Assembly: GCA_021820805.1 (NCBI GenBank)
Contig: JAKADF010000239.1
Coordinates: 1 to 5,929, forward strand
Length of the DNA stretch: 5,929 nt
Source of the DNA: Bacillota bacterium
GTDB taxonomy: Bacteria > Bacillota > Bacilli > Alicyclobacillales > Alicyclobacillaceae
Reading direction: 5' to 3'
Shown piece after piece: positions 5,611-5,929 of this stretch (position 1 is the stretch's first letter; each line of letters starts with the position of its first letter). The notes below the pieces were generated by a model, which saw only the letters and a program-made list of their open reading frames with translations, did no database searches and was not told where the DNA came from. The translations under genes were made by a program, and so were the position numbers.

Positions 5611-5929
5611 ATGATGAAAGCATTGTACTTTAGTAGAGCCAAGGTACAACAAATGTATCCGTTATTCTCCAGTGCTCCACATTACTATTCAACGCGCTAT
5701 TTTCTCAGGGCTTTAGAGTTCTTAGTGCCAGAAGTAGTACAAGATTTATATCCTATTGCAAATTTTTATACGGAGATCGTCAAGAAACAGATTCGGAATC
5801 TCCAAGGAAATTCTGGTGAAAGGTATCTCACTGAATGGGAGATCATCAACACATCTCAAAATGAGGAATGTCGAAGGTTTAGAGACGAGATATTCAAATG
5901 GGTGAAGAAGTATCACCTTATAGATGAAA
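5611..5929 (+). CDS. Unrecognised protein, 3' end outside the window
   Basis: The frame opens at ATG 5611 (or ATG 5614) and stays open for 106 codons to the window edge with no stop. GGGGGGG at 5601-5607 followed by AA acts as a Shine-Dalgarno-like site; its spacing favours ATG 5614, giving MKALYFSRAKVQQMYPLF. The visible part is soluble, with no signal peptide or membrane helix. It is rich in Tyr and Phe near the N-terminus (PHYYSTRYFLRALEFL, about 23-38) and mostly helical and charged later (EVVQDLYPIANFYTEIVKKQ; ECRRFRDEIFKWVKKYHL). The mix of Trp and Tyr with regular hydrophobic spacing looks like real protein rather than chance. I do not recognise a family. It is separated from the upstream genes by over 320 bp, so it probably has its own promoter; the inverted repeat just upstream may regulate it. 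Confidence 0.65.
   Translation, partial: MMKALYFSRAKVQQMYPLFSSAPHYYSTRYFLRALEFLVPEVVQDLYPIANFYTEIVKKQIRNLQGNSGERYLTEWEIINTSQNEECRRFRDEIFKWVKKYHLIDE

Noticed and set aside
1..5929. Defence system, biosynthetic cluster, CRISPR array, tRNA or phage module
   Set aside because: I looked on both strands. No repeat-spacer pattern, tRNA-like fold or defence or phage hallmark gene is visible, and the PhzF-like remnant alone does not indicate phenazine synthesis.

Overview
The window looks like accessory chromosomal DNA from a low-to-moderate GC Gram-positive bacterium (Bacillota, Bacillus/Alicyclobacillus-like). This rests on purine-rich Shine-Dalgarno sites, frequent GTG starts, a lipobox lipoprotein and the gene families present. 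The genus cannot be fixed from the sequence alone. Every gene I can support is on the + strand.

Layout: (1) 1-665, the 3' part of a lipoprotein gene of unknown function, whose signal peptide is cut by the window edge. (2) 770-1217, a class I SAM-dependent methyltransferase gene broken by an internal deletion: start region and C-terminal part remain in different frames, and the SAM-binding core is missing. (3) 1330-1839, an intact GNAT acetyltransferase. (4) 1953-2984, an intact DUF2332 protein. (5) 3049-3642, an intact DJ-1/PfpI protein close to the isonitrile hydratase type. (6) 3681-4247, an intact nucleotidyltransferase-like protein of the NTP_transf_6 type. (7) 4405-5286, a PhzF-family isomerase gene interrupted by one in-frame amber codon where a Trp is expected, and also lacking the expected catalytic Glu. 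(8) 5287-5610, a gene-free stretch with a sequence resembling the end of a REP-associated/IS200-like element and a perfect 10-bp inverted repeat. (9) 5611-5929, the start of an unrecognised ORF that runs off the window.

The middle genes are single-domain enzymes acting on small molecules or of unknown substrate. They lie head to tail with gaps of 38-157 bp. DUF2332, DJ-1/PfpI and NTP_transf_6 are close enough to be co-transcribed. I see no evidence that they form one pathway; they look like a loose run of accessory enzymes. Two of the six (methyltransferase and PhzF) are inactivated by different mechanisms, so the main message is gene decay rather than a new system. I found no CRISPR array, tRNA, rRNA, recognisable phage gene or intact transposase.
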